Source of the DNA: Elusimicrobia bacterium RIFCSPLOWO2_01_FULL_54_10
Lineage (GTDB): Bacteria; Elusimicrobiota; Elusimicrobia; 2-02-FULL-39-32
Length of the DNA stretch: 7,469 bases
Assembly (NCBI GenBank): GCA_001799975.1
Contig: MGUQ01000046.1
Location: 2,024 to 9,492, forward strand
Direction of reading: 5' to 3'
Below, in pieces: positions 1 to 5,904 of the stretch. The position numbers were made by a program, and so were the translations under genes. Under the pieces are notes generated by a model, which had not been told where the DNA came from, searched no databases, and saw only the letters and a list, made by a program, of their open reading frames with translations. Position 1 is the first letter of the stretch. Each line of letters starts with the position of its first letter.

Positions 1-525
1 CATTTTCACCCGGTCCGCATAAATGCGCGGGTCCGTATTCCCAACGAAAACGACATCATGGACTTTGGGCAAGTCCAGCTTGGAATGAGTTTCCGGATCG
101 CAGGCAAAAGGCAGCCAGACCGCGGGCCGATGCTTGAAGAACGGCAGGTAGCTTTTCAGAGCGCAAAAAATAAAGTCTGAATCTTTTTCTATCCAGCGGT
201 GCAATTTCTGCTTGTCCTCGCGCTGGATGTCATGGGACCATAAAAAATGGAGGCGGGACGATCTTTTTTTAAAAATGTGATGCTGGCCGGGGCCGTCAAC
301 TTCGAGCACAAAATCGAAAGGGGTTTTGTATTTGTTTTCCAGGGATTGGAGCGTGACCGGCAGGCCTCTGGTAACATAAAATGGCAGGCAGCCGCGCAAG
401 TCGCTCAATGCTGGGGACTGGTCGAGCGGATAGCCGAAAACCTCGTGCGATTTATTATGAAAATACCTGTCATGATAGTATCCCAAGGTGTGCCAGGAGC
501 TGTCGTACGCCACTAATATCTTCAT
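1..525 (-). CDS. CgeB/DUF3880-like glycosyltransferase, N-terminal part (3' end beyond left edge)
   Basis: This open frame begins with ATG at 525-523 and runs through position 1 without a stop, so 175 residues are visible and the C-terminal part lies outside the window. The start, MKILVAYDSSWHTLGYY, looks like the first beta strand of a GT-B Rossmann domain. The later stretch VWLPFACDPETH (about 136-147) followed by VVFVGNTDPRIYADRV (158-173) matches the junction seen in CgeB-like (PF13524) and DUF3880 proteins, where an FVGN segment opens the nucleotide-sugar-binding domain. The likely role is transfer of a sugar to the growing glycan at the cytoplasmic face. Its ATG overlaps the flippase stop codon (ATGA), and I see no Shine-Dalgarno sequence, so translation is probably coupled to the flippase. 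The sugar donor and acceptor cannot be read from the sequence. A sugar-binding or degenerate family member cannot be excluded without the C-terminus. Confidence 0.8.
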   Translation of the reverse strand, partial: MKILVAYDSSWHTLGYYHDRYFHNKSHEVFGYPLDQSPALSDLRGCLPFYVTRGLPVTLQSLENKYKTPFDFVLEVDGPGQHHIFKKRSSRLHFLWSHDIQREDKQKLHRWIEKDSDFIFCALKSYLPFFKHRPAVWLPFACDPETHSKLDLPKVHDVVFVGNTDPRIYADRVKM

Positions 526-2015
526 ACCCGGAGAAAGCGCAGGCGCGCTTTGAGCCACTCCATCTCGTTGCCATGAAGCACTTTGAACCTCCAGACAAGC
601 AGGCCATACAAGGCTCCGCCGGCGCACGCAAACGCAATCCATGAAAACCGTCCCGCAAAAGGGAAAGTCTTTGCCAAAAGATATGAAAATGCGCCGGCCA
701 GAACCGCCGCGCCGGTGAGGCCATGAATCCGTTTAAGGAACCCAAGGAGAGACAGGTCTCTCAACATCCAGAACAGGAGAACCATCATGGCCGTCTGGGT
801 GATCACCGCGCTCATGGCCGCTCCCACAACGCCCCATTTGGGGATTAAAAACAGGTTGAGCGCCACGTTGAACGCCATTCCGGAAAAATTTGTCCAAAGA
901 TATGTGCCGGTCCTGTTCAGCATAATGAGGATGTTTTGCCAGGCGCACGCCAGGAAAAACGGCGGCACCATCCAAATGAGGATGGAAAGTATTTTCCCGG
1001 ATTCCAGAAATTTTTCCCCGTAAAGCAACCGGATGATATCAGTTCCAAACAACGGCACAATGAACGCGATGGGAAGGGCCACCAGCAGAAGCATCACGCA
1101 GGTCTGCTCGAACAGCCTGTGGAACCGTTCCATATCCTTTACATAATGGGCGCAGAGCGGCGTGTAAACGGCCGTCAGGAACGGGATGAGAACAATTTCC
1201 CGCGGAAGGTATACAAGGTTGAAAGCCGCGTGATAAAGCCCGACCGCGGCTTCCCCCCGGAAATGAGTGATGAGCAGCCGGTCCGCGCGGAGGATCAGCT
1301 CAACCAGGACAGCGCTGAGAACCAGGGGAAATCCGAGCCGCACCAGGGAGCGGGCCTGGCTGAAACTGCCTTCAAAAACAGGGGCGCCGTATTTTCTGAC
1401 GGTCTTCCAAACGAGCACAATCCCCATCGCGGCATATCCGATGCATAAAGCTAAAAATATCCCAATCACGCCGTGCCCGCTTTCCACGAACACGCCGCCC
1501 AGAACCATGTACAAGATCATTCCCATCGCGTAAATGCCCGCGTAAAGCAGAAAATCGCCGTGTCCGTGCAAAATGGCTTGCGACGCCAGCCCAGGCGCCG
1601 AACAAAGAAAGCTCAATCCCGCAACAGACAATAAAATTATTTTTTCTCCGGAATATCCGAGCGCCCAGCCGCTCCCGATGATCAAGGCCAGCGCAAGAAT
1701 AGAGGCGGCCATGTATACGCCCAATGAAGCGCCGTAATATTTTCTTGAGACGCCCGGATCCTGGCTGACGTCTTTCACCACCAGGTTCAATGTGCCCAGC
1801 CCCTGCAGAACGCCGAAAATGGACACAAGAGCCAAAATATTGGCCCACAGCCCGTAGCTGGCCACGCCCAGCCGCCGCGCCAGATAAAACGTCCAAAGCA
1901 CGGACAAGGCCTTGATAAAGATCTGAAGGCCGGAAAGCGAAAGGGTGTTCTTGGCGATTTTTACGGAATCCACGGATTTCGGAGTCAGTCCATGAAGCGG
2001 TATTTGAGAAGGCAT
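522..2015 (-). CDS. Wzx-like polysaccharide flippase (MOP/PST superfamily membrane protein)
   Basis: The 497-residue product is hydrophobic almost throughout, with some 12-14 likely membrane segments, for example near residues 30-48, 57-75, 101-120, 125-145, 160-176, 183-203, 230-245, 306-323, 340-362, 380-415 and 430-475. The length and layout fit the Wzx/RfbX polysaccharide transporter family. Family-like stretches include AAVGLYHAAFNLVYLP (256-271), LFGTDIIRLLYGEKF (322-336) and NLFLIPKWGVVGAA (387-400). The inferred role is flipping an undecaprenyl-linked glycan from the cytoplasmic to the periplasmic side of the inner membrane. The ATG at 2015 lies inside the glycosyltransferase gene (31-nt overlap) and has only a weak upstream purine run. 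A GTG at 1973-1971 (residue 15) would shorten the protein without touching the first membrane helix, so the start is uncertain. Its stop overlaps the next gene's start as ATGA, indicating an operon with coupled translation. Confidence 0.92.
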   Translation of the reverse strand: MPSQIPLHGLTPKSVDSVKIAKNTLSLSGLQIFIKALSVLWTFYLARRLGVASYGLWANILALVSIFGVLQGLGTLNLVVKDVSQDPGVSRKYYGASLGVYMAASILALALIIGSGWALGYSGEKIILLSVAGLSFLCSAPGLASQAILHGHGDFLLYAGIYAMGMILYMVLGGVFVESGHGVIGIFLALCIGYAAMGIVLVWKTVRKYGAPVFEGSFSQARSLVRLGFPLVLSAVLVELILRADRLLITHFRGEAAVGLYHAAFNLVYLPREIVLIPFLTAVYTPLCAHYVKDMERFHRLFEQTCVMLLLVALPIAFIVPLFGTDIIRLLYGEKFLESGKILSILIWMVPPFFLACAWQNILIMLNRTGTYLWTNFSGMAFNVALNLFLIPKWGVVGAAMSAVITQTAMMVLLFWMLRDLSLLGFLKRIHGLTGAAVLAGAFSYLLAKTFPFAGRFSWIAFACAGGALYGLLVWRFKVLHGNEMEWLKARLRFLRV

Positions 2016-2671
2016 CCCAAATAGTCGAAAGCGGCTGTCCAGGTGAGTTTTTTTCCGTCTTTGTAGGTGCGACCGTAGTAGGAGATAGGCACTTCATAGA
2101 TCCGAAGCTTTTTCTTGCAGACTTTGGCTGTTATTTCGGCCTCAATGCCGAACCGGCTGCTTCGGAGATTCAGAGAGCGGATGGATTCGGCCCGGAAAAC
2201 CTTGTAGCAGGTTCCCATGTCCGAAAGATTGATGTTATAAATGATATTGGCAAGCAGAGTGAAAAAAACGTTGCCCGCATAGTGCCAGAAAAAAAGCACG
2301 CGGTGAGGCCCGCCCAGAAATCTGGAGCCATAAACCACATCCGCGTGGCCTTCCAAGATGGGTTGGAGCAACTGCGGATATTGCTGCGGGGAATATTCCA
2401 GGTCCGCGTCCTGGATGATCACCAGCTCCCCCGTGACCTTTTCCAGAGCCGTGCGGATGGCGGCACCCTTGCCGCGATTGCACTCATGAAACAGGCCGGT
2501 CACGCCCGGCTCCTTCAAGTTTTTGAGCCATTCGGCGGAGCCGTCCGTGGAGCCGTCATCGACGATAATGATTTCTTTGGGGGTGGAAACGCTCTGAACC
2601 TGCCGCAGGATTTCCGCGAGGGTCCGCATTTCATTGTAGACGGGAATGACAACGGAAAGTTTTTTGTTCAG
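1985..2671 (-). CDS. Family 2 glycosyltransferase, dolichyl/polyprenyl-phosphate sugar synthase type, with non-standard start
   Basis: This GT-A fold protein is of the DPM1/polyprenyl-phosphate glycosyltransferase type. Numbering from the ATG at 2629-2627, it has VDDGSTDGS (23-31, nucleotide binding), the metal-binding DAD at 74-76 in QDADLEYSP, VVYGSRF (98-104), GTCYKVFR (139-146) and the late SYYGRTYKDGKKL stretch (183-195). No C-terminal membrane helices follow, as in soluble DPM1-type enzymes. The likely reaction is transfer of a sugar from a nucleotide sugar to a polyprenyl phosphate or a glycan intermediate. The start is the odd point. The family's first strand, KLSVVIPVYNE, is encoded in frame upstream of that ATG (2630-2662), but between it and the TAA at 2692-2690 there is no ATG, GTG or TTG. 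Only CTG (2671-2669), ATA (2680-2678) and ATT (2683-2681) are available. I place the start at CTG. Starting at ATG 2629 would give 214 residues lacking the first strand. The gene ends in a 31-nt overlap with the flippase gene. Confidence 0.85.
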   Translation of the reverse strand: MNKKLSVVIPVYNEMRTLAEILRQVQSVSTPKEIIIVDDGSTDGSAEWLKNLKEPGVTGLFHECNRGKGAAIRTALEKVTGELVIIQDADLEYSPQQYPQLLQPILEGHADVVYGSRFLGGPHRVLFFWHYAGNVFFTLLANIIYNINLSDMGTCYKVFRAESIRSLNLRSSRFGIEAEITAKVCKKKLRIYEVPISYYGRTYKDGKKLTWTAAFDYLGCLLKYRFMD

Positions 2672-2677
2672 ATTTTG

Positions 2678-2683
2678 TATAAT
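2678..2683 (+). promoter_or_regulatory. Consensus -10 box (TATAAT) directly before methyltransferase copy A
   Basis: A perfect TATAAT ends 8 nt before the ATG of methyltransferase copy A. Transcription would start about 7 nt downstream, at or next to the ATG, so the mRNA would be leaderless or nearly so. This fits the absence of any Shine-Dalgarno sequence there. No convincing -35 box lies at a normal spacing: the best TTGACA-like match, ATGACA at 2646-2651, is about 26 nt away. On the other strand the same patch reads TATTAT (2684-2679), 7 nt before the CTG proposed as the glycosyltransferase start. A chance AT-rich match is possible. Confidence 0.45.
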
Positions 2684-2691
2684 ACTAAATT

Positions 2692-3348
2692 ATGGGAGAA
2701 TTCATCAATCTTCTGAACGTCACACCCAAGTATTACGACGGGCCTGTGCGCAACATGGACCCCACCTTTGGCTATCTCTATTTTGAAGCCACGCGCGACA
2801 CCGGCTGCGGCGGCTTGAAATACGACGGACGCTGGAAGCCTCTCTGCGAATCCATCGTCAAGCATTACAATCTGGGCCCCAAGGATTCCGTTTTAGACGT
2901 GGGCTGCGCCAAGGGATTTTTCCTTCAAGATTACCTGTTGGTGCATCCTCAGGCCAGCGTGAAGGGCGTGGATATGTCCGCCTATGCCATTGAGAACGCG
3001 GCGCCGCACATGAAGCCGTTCCTTTCCGTGGCCAGCGCCGAGAAACTCCCGTTTCCGGACCATTCCTTTGACCTGGTCACCGCCATGAACTCCATCCATT
3101 TTTTGACACCCGAAGCCGCGCTCAACGCCATGAAAGAAATCGTGCGCGTGGGCCGGGGAAAATATTTCGTGCAGGTGGATTCATTTATGAGTGAAGTGGA
3201 GCGCGAGCGCATGTTTGCCTGGGCGCCCATCATCAAGACCTTTCATACGCCCGAACAATGGAAGGAAACGTTCAAAAAAGCCGGCTACAACGGCGATTAT
3301 TACTGGACTTTAGTAAAACCTACCTCGGAACAACCCGTCAAAACTTAA
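2692..3348 (+). CDS. Class I SAM-dependent methyltransferase, copy A (inverted paralogue)
   Basis: The 218-residue protein has the Methyltransf_11/25 core. Motif I is VLDVGCAKGFFLQDYL (67-82), where SAM binds. The acidic end of strand 2 is VKGVDMSAYAIENA (90-103). SAEKLPFPDHSFDLVTAMNSIHFL (in 115-138) covers the adenine-contacting and motif IV regions. A conserved N-terminal lead, with GCGGLKYDGRWKP at 38-50, is shared with copy B and may be a substrate lid. By eye 157 of 218 residues match copy B at equal length, so the two are clear paralogues. It is the only gene on the plus strand. It diverges from the glycosyltransferase, with no gap to that gene's open frame, and converges on the radical SAM gene 14 nt away. 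The ATG has no ribosome binding site but follows a TATAAT. A role in methylating a sugar or lipid precursor is inferred from context; the substrate is unknown. Confidence 0.93.
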   Translation: MGEFINLLNVTPKYYDGPVRNMDPTFGYLYFEATRDTGCGGLKYDGRWKPLCESIVKHYNLGPKDSVLDVGCAKGFFLQDYLLVHPQASVKGVDMSAYAIENAAPHMKPFLSVASAEKLPFPDHSFDLVTAMNSIHFLTPEAALNAMKEIVRVGRGKYFVQVDSFMSEVERERMFAWAPIIKTFHTPEQWKETFKKAGYNGDYYWTLVKPTSEQPVKT

Positions 3349-3362
3349 CTCGTTATGTCGAT

Positions 3363-5168
3363 TTAGTGAGAATTTGGGGAGGGAACTTCAGCGAACTCGA
3401 GCAACTCCGGGAACTGTTGCACCCGCCACTGCCAATACTGGGAATCTTTCAGGATGGCCTTGAACTTCTCCTGGTAAATCTTGAAATTCTTATTGTCCCC
3501 CATGAGGCGATATCCTTTGGCCAGGGCCGCGCACATCGAGGCGTCATAGGGATAGGACTGATAAATGGACTCAAACCAGCGCACGATCTTGGACGGATTG
3601 CCGCCCGGCTTGAAATTGTAGTTATCGATGAAATTGGCGATCAGGTTGAAAGTGAACCAGACCTCCTTGAGCTGCTGCTGGCTCGGGACCTGGTTCTTGG
3701 GAAGCTTAAAAATGTCCCGCCCGGAAAGAACCGTTTTGCCTTCCTGAAATTCCTTAAATCCAAATTCCCCATGCTTTGACGCCCGGCCGGGGTTGAGCGT
3801 TTTGTCATAGCTTTCCACGTCGCAGCGTTCATCGCCCAGAGAGCGGAACGCCGAAAACATGTCGGTGCCTTTGAGCGGCTGGCAGATATACATGCTGGAC
3901 CAGTCCCACTCCAGCTCGCAGGCGAAATCAAAGGTGTCTTGCATCTGGCCATACGTCTCATTGGGAAATCCGATGATGAAATTGGCGCTCACAAAAATGT
4001 CGGGATATTTGCGAAAGAGAACGCGCTTTTCCCTTAGTTTGGGCTTGGTGGTGGGTTTCTTGATGGCGGTCAGCATTTCGTCGTTGCCGGATTCGATGCC
4101 GATCTTGAAAGCTTTCATGCCGCTCTTGGCCATCCAGTCCATGATCTCTTCCGTGATGGCCACGGCGATGAGACCGTTGTTGCACACCCATTCCAACCCG
4201 GGAACCTGCTCGGTCAATCCCTTAAAAAGCTCCACGGTGCGCTTGGGGTCCCAGAGCAGGTCATCATCCAGCCAGTCGATCTGCTTGATGCCTAAATCCT
4301 TGACCAGAAATTTGACCTCGTCAATGACGCTCTGAACCGGCCTCTGGCGGATCCCGTATCCGTTAAAGTCGCGCACGGTGCAGAAGGTGCACCGGGCCCG
4401 GCAACCGCGGTTGCTCAAAACCGTTGAGAAGCTTTTTTCGCGGCCGTTATAGCGGGAAAATGCCGCCAGAGAGCCCACATTGTGATAATCCTGTATGGGA
4501 ATCAATTTGTACAGCTCGCGAATGTCCCAGTCCACCGGGACGTCTTCGGAATTTTGAAGTTCTCCCAGCTCGTGCACTTTCCCGTCAATCTGAAACGCCG
4601 AGCCCATGGGAACCGAGACCGCCTTGCCGGCCACGGCGCTTTTCATGTAGGAGCGGAACTGAATCTCCGATTCCCGCCGGAAAACCATGTCGCAGAGCTG
4701 CTGCTGCAAAAATTCCTCATAATCGTATGTGGCCTGGACCCCGCCCGAGAGGATCGGGACTTGAGGGAAGTGTTTTTTGATGAACTGGGTGACCTCGATG
4801 AAAACGGGCTTGGTGGTCCCGAACATGCAGGTGATGCCTATGTGGGGCGATTTGGCCTGCTTGATCTGCTCATAGACATAGTCTTGCCAGAATTTATAGT
4901 TAAATCCGGGGGACTGGCTGCGCTTTAACATCTCATAATTGAGGTCCAGCACCCGCAGGCGCACATTGGGATCTATTTCCCTAGCCACTTTGGCCAGGGA
5001 CAAGAGGCCGATGGGAGGAAAAGCGTAATATCCTTTGTTTTCTGCGATGGTGAGGTCGAAATTGTCTTCCGGTATCATCTGGGGATTGATCAGGACGATC
5101 TCCCCGGGACGGGTGATGCGCTTGCTCTCTATAAAGTGCTGAAAATCCACCTCCAAAACGGCATTCAC
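3363..5168 (-). CDS. B12-binding-domain radical SAM protein
   Basis: The 601-residue protein has two recognisable domains. The N-terminal part (about 22-190) is a Rossmann-like B12-binding domain: EIVLINPQ at 23-30, PPIGLLSLAKVA at 51-62, HIGITCMFGTT at 109-119 and PILSGGVQATYDYEEF at 138-153. As in many cobalamin radical SAM enzymes, I see no DxHxxG motif, so any cobalamin would bind without that histidine ligand. The radical SAM core (about 245-450) carries CRARCTFC, with Cys256, Cys260 and Cys263 as ligands of the 4Fe-4S cluster. It is followed by IDWLDDDLLW (297-306), FKIGIESGND (354-363) and FIIGFPNET (397-405). Residues 450-601 are an uncharacterised helical tail, perhaps TPR-like. The family performs radical chemistry such as C-methylation; the substrate here is unknown. 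The GTG at 5168-5166 is the only start before an in-frame TAG (5174-5172), though TTG at residue 5 or GTG at residue 7 are also possible. No good ribosome binding site is seen. Confidence 0.93.
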   Translation of the reverse strand: MNAVLEVDFQHFIESKRITRPGEIVLINPQMIPEDNFDLTIAENKGYYAFPPIGLLSLAKVAREIDPNVRLRVLDLNYEMLKRSQSPGFNYKFWQDYVYEQIKQAKSPHIGITCMFGTTKPVFIEVTQFIKKHFPQVPILSGGVQATYDYEEFLQQQLCDMVFRRESEIQFRSYMKSAVAGKAVSVPMGSAFQIDGKVHELGELQNSEDVPVDWDIRELYKLIPIQDYHNVGSLAAFSRYNGREKSFSTVLSNRGCRARCTFCTVRDFNGYGIRQRPVQSVIDEVKFLVKDLGIKQIDWLDDDLLWDPKRTVELFKGLTEQVPGLEWVCNNGLIAVAITEEIMDWMAKSGMKAFKIGIESGNDEMLTAIKKPTTKPKLREKRVLFRKYPDIFVSANFIIGFPNETYGQMQDTFDFACELEWDWSSMYICQPLKGTDMFSAFRSLGDERCDVESYDKTLNPGRASKHGEFGFKEFQEGKTVLSGRDIFKLPKNQVPSQQQLKEVWFTFNLIANFIDNYNFKPGGNPSKIVRWFESIYQSYPYDASMCAALAKGYRLMGDNKNFKIYQEKFKAILKDSQYWQWRVQQFPELLEFAEVPSPNSH

Positions 5169-5175
5169 CGTCTAA

Positions 5176-5190
5176 GAATAACAGTTATTC
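5176..5190. promoter_or_regulatory. Perfect 15-bp palindrome upstream of the radical SAM gene
   Basis: GAATAAC and GTTATTC form 7-bp arms around a single central A. The element lies in the 52-nt gap between methyltransferase copy B and the radical SAM gene, 7 nt upstream of the latter's GTG. It is too short and AT-rich, and lacks a following T-run, to be a convincing terminator. It would suit a dimeric regulator or a small RNA hairpin masking the start region. Its function is unproven. Confidence 0.35.
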
Positions 5191-5220
5191 CCGGACATGT
5201 CAATGCGGCAAACTCACAAG

Positions 5221-5877
5221 TTACTTTGCGGTCTCTACCGCAGAGGACGGCTTGACAATGGTCCAGTAGTAATCGCCTTTGTAGCCAGCTTTGCCAAAGA
5301 GTTCCAGCCATTGTTCCGGCGGCAATATCGACCCGGTGATGTTCGTCCAGGCTAACATTCGTTCCCGCTCAATTTGATTGTGGTAAGAATCAACCTGAAT
5401 AAAGAATTTCCCTTTTCCGACCCGCACGATCTCTTTGACCGCTTGCAGCGCTTTCTCCGGAGTCAAAAAATGGATCGAGTTCATGGCGGTGACCAGATCA
5501 AAAGAATGGTCCGGAAACGGGAGTTTCTCGGCGCTGGCGATCGACAGATACGGCCTGACGTGTTCGGACGCATTTTTGATCGCATACTCGGAAACGTCAA
5601 TCCCCTTCACCGGCGCCTGCGGGTAAATTGACAAATAGTCCTGCAGGAAAAAACCTTTCGCGCACCCTATGTCCAGCACCGAATCGGTCGGCCCCAGGTT
5701 ATAATGGTCAATGATCTTCTGGCAGACCGGTTTCCACCGGCCGTCATATTTGAGGCCTCCGCACCCGGTGTCCCGGCCAGCGTCGAAATAAAGAAAGCCG
5801 AACGTGGGGTCCAGTTTTCTGGGCGGGCCGTCGTAAATTTTTGGCGACACGTTTAATAGATTAATAAACTCTCCCAT
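5221..5877 (-). CDS. Class I SAM-dependent methyltransferase, copy B (inverted paralogue)
   Basis: This is the second 218-residue class I methyltransferase. It has SAM-binding motif I VLDIGCAKGFFLQDYL (67-82), strand-2 acidic region VKGIDVSEYAIKNA (90-103) and the same SAEKLPFPDHSFDLVTAMNS stretch beginning at 115. It aligns with copy A end to end without gaps, at about 72% identity by eye. Differences cluster in 51-57, 83-113, 165-195 and the last six residues, and these could affect substrate preference or partner contacts. Unlike copy A it lies in the main minus-strand operon, 27 nt after the kinase gene and 52 nt before the radical SAM gene, and it has a strong ribosome binding site. It is therefore likely co-expressed with the radical SAM enzyme, and methylation in the same pathway is a reasonable inference. 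The substrate is unknown. Confidence 0.94.
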   Translation of the reverse strand: MGEFINLLNVSPKIYDGPPRKLDPTFGFLYFDAGRDTGCGGLKYDGRWKPVCQKIIDHYNLGPTDSVLDIGCAKGFFLQDYLSIYPQAPVKGIDVSEYAIKNASEHVRPYLSIASAEKLPFPDHSFDLVTAMNSIHFLTPEKALQAVKEIVRVGKGKFFIQVDSYHNQIERERMLAWTNITGSILPPEQWLELFGKAGYKGDYYWTIVKPSSAVETAK

Positions 5878-5885
5878 ATTGAATT

Positions 5886-5891
5886 CCTCCC
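5886..5891 (-). promoter_or_regulatory. Strong Shine-Dalgarno sequence for methyltransferase copy B
   Basis: GGGAGG read on the minus strand lies 8 nt before the ATG at 5877-5875, an ideal spacing, and it fixes that start. It contrasts with copy A, whose identical ATGGGAGA start has no such element. Copy B thus looks adapted to translation within an operon. Confidence 0.8.
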
Positions 5892-5904
5892 TTTTGGCCG
5901 ACAG

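Noticed and set aside
936..1448. A 170-residue open frame on the plus strand
   Set aside because: It is antisense to the well-supported flippase gene, is rich in charged residues with no recognisable domain, and has no ribosome binding site.
1372..2097. A 241-residue minus-strand open frame overlapping the glycosyltransferase and flippase genes
   Set aside because: It is a shifted frame of the flippase region with arginine-rich low-quality sequence, while the overlapping frame has clear membrane segments and family motifs.
2646..2651. ATGACA as a -35 box for methyltransferase copy A
   Set aside because: It is about 26 nt from the TATAAT, far beyond the usual 16-18 nt.
3349..3362. A bidirectional terminator between the convergent methyltransferase A and radical SAM genes
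   Set aside because: The 14-nt gap holds no stem with a T-run on either strand.
5194..5201. The 8-bp palindrome GACATGTC in the gap before the radical SAM gene
   Set aside because: An 8-bp palindrome is expected by chance in a window this long.
2692..5877. A transposon or insertion element with methyltransferase genes as terminal inverted repeats
   Set aside because: There is no transposase or recombinase gene, and the inverted parts are whole functional-looking genes that have diverged at protein level.
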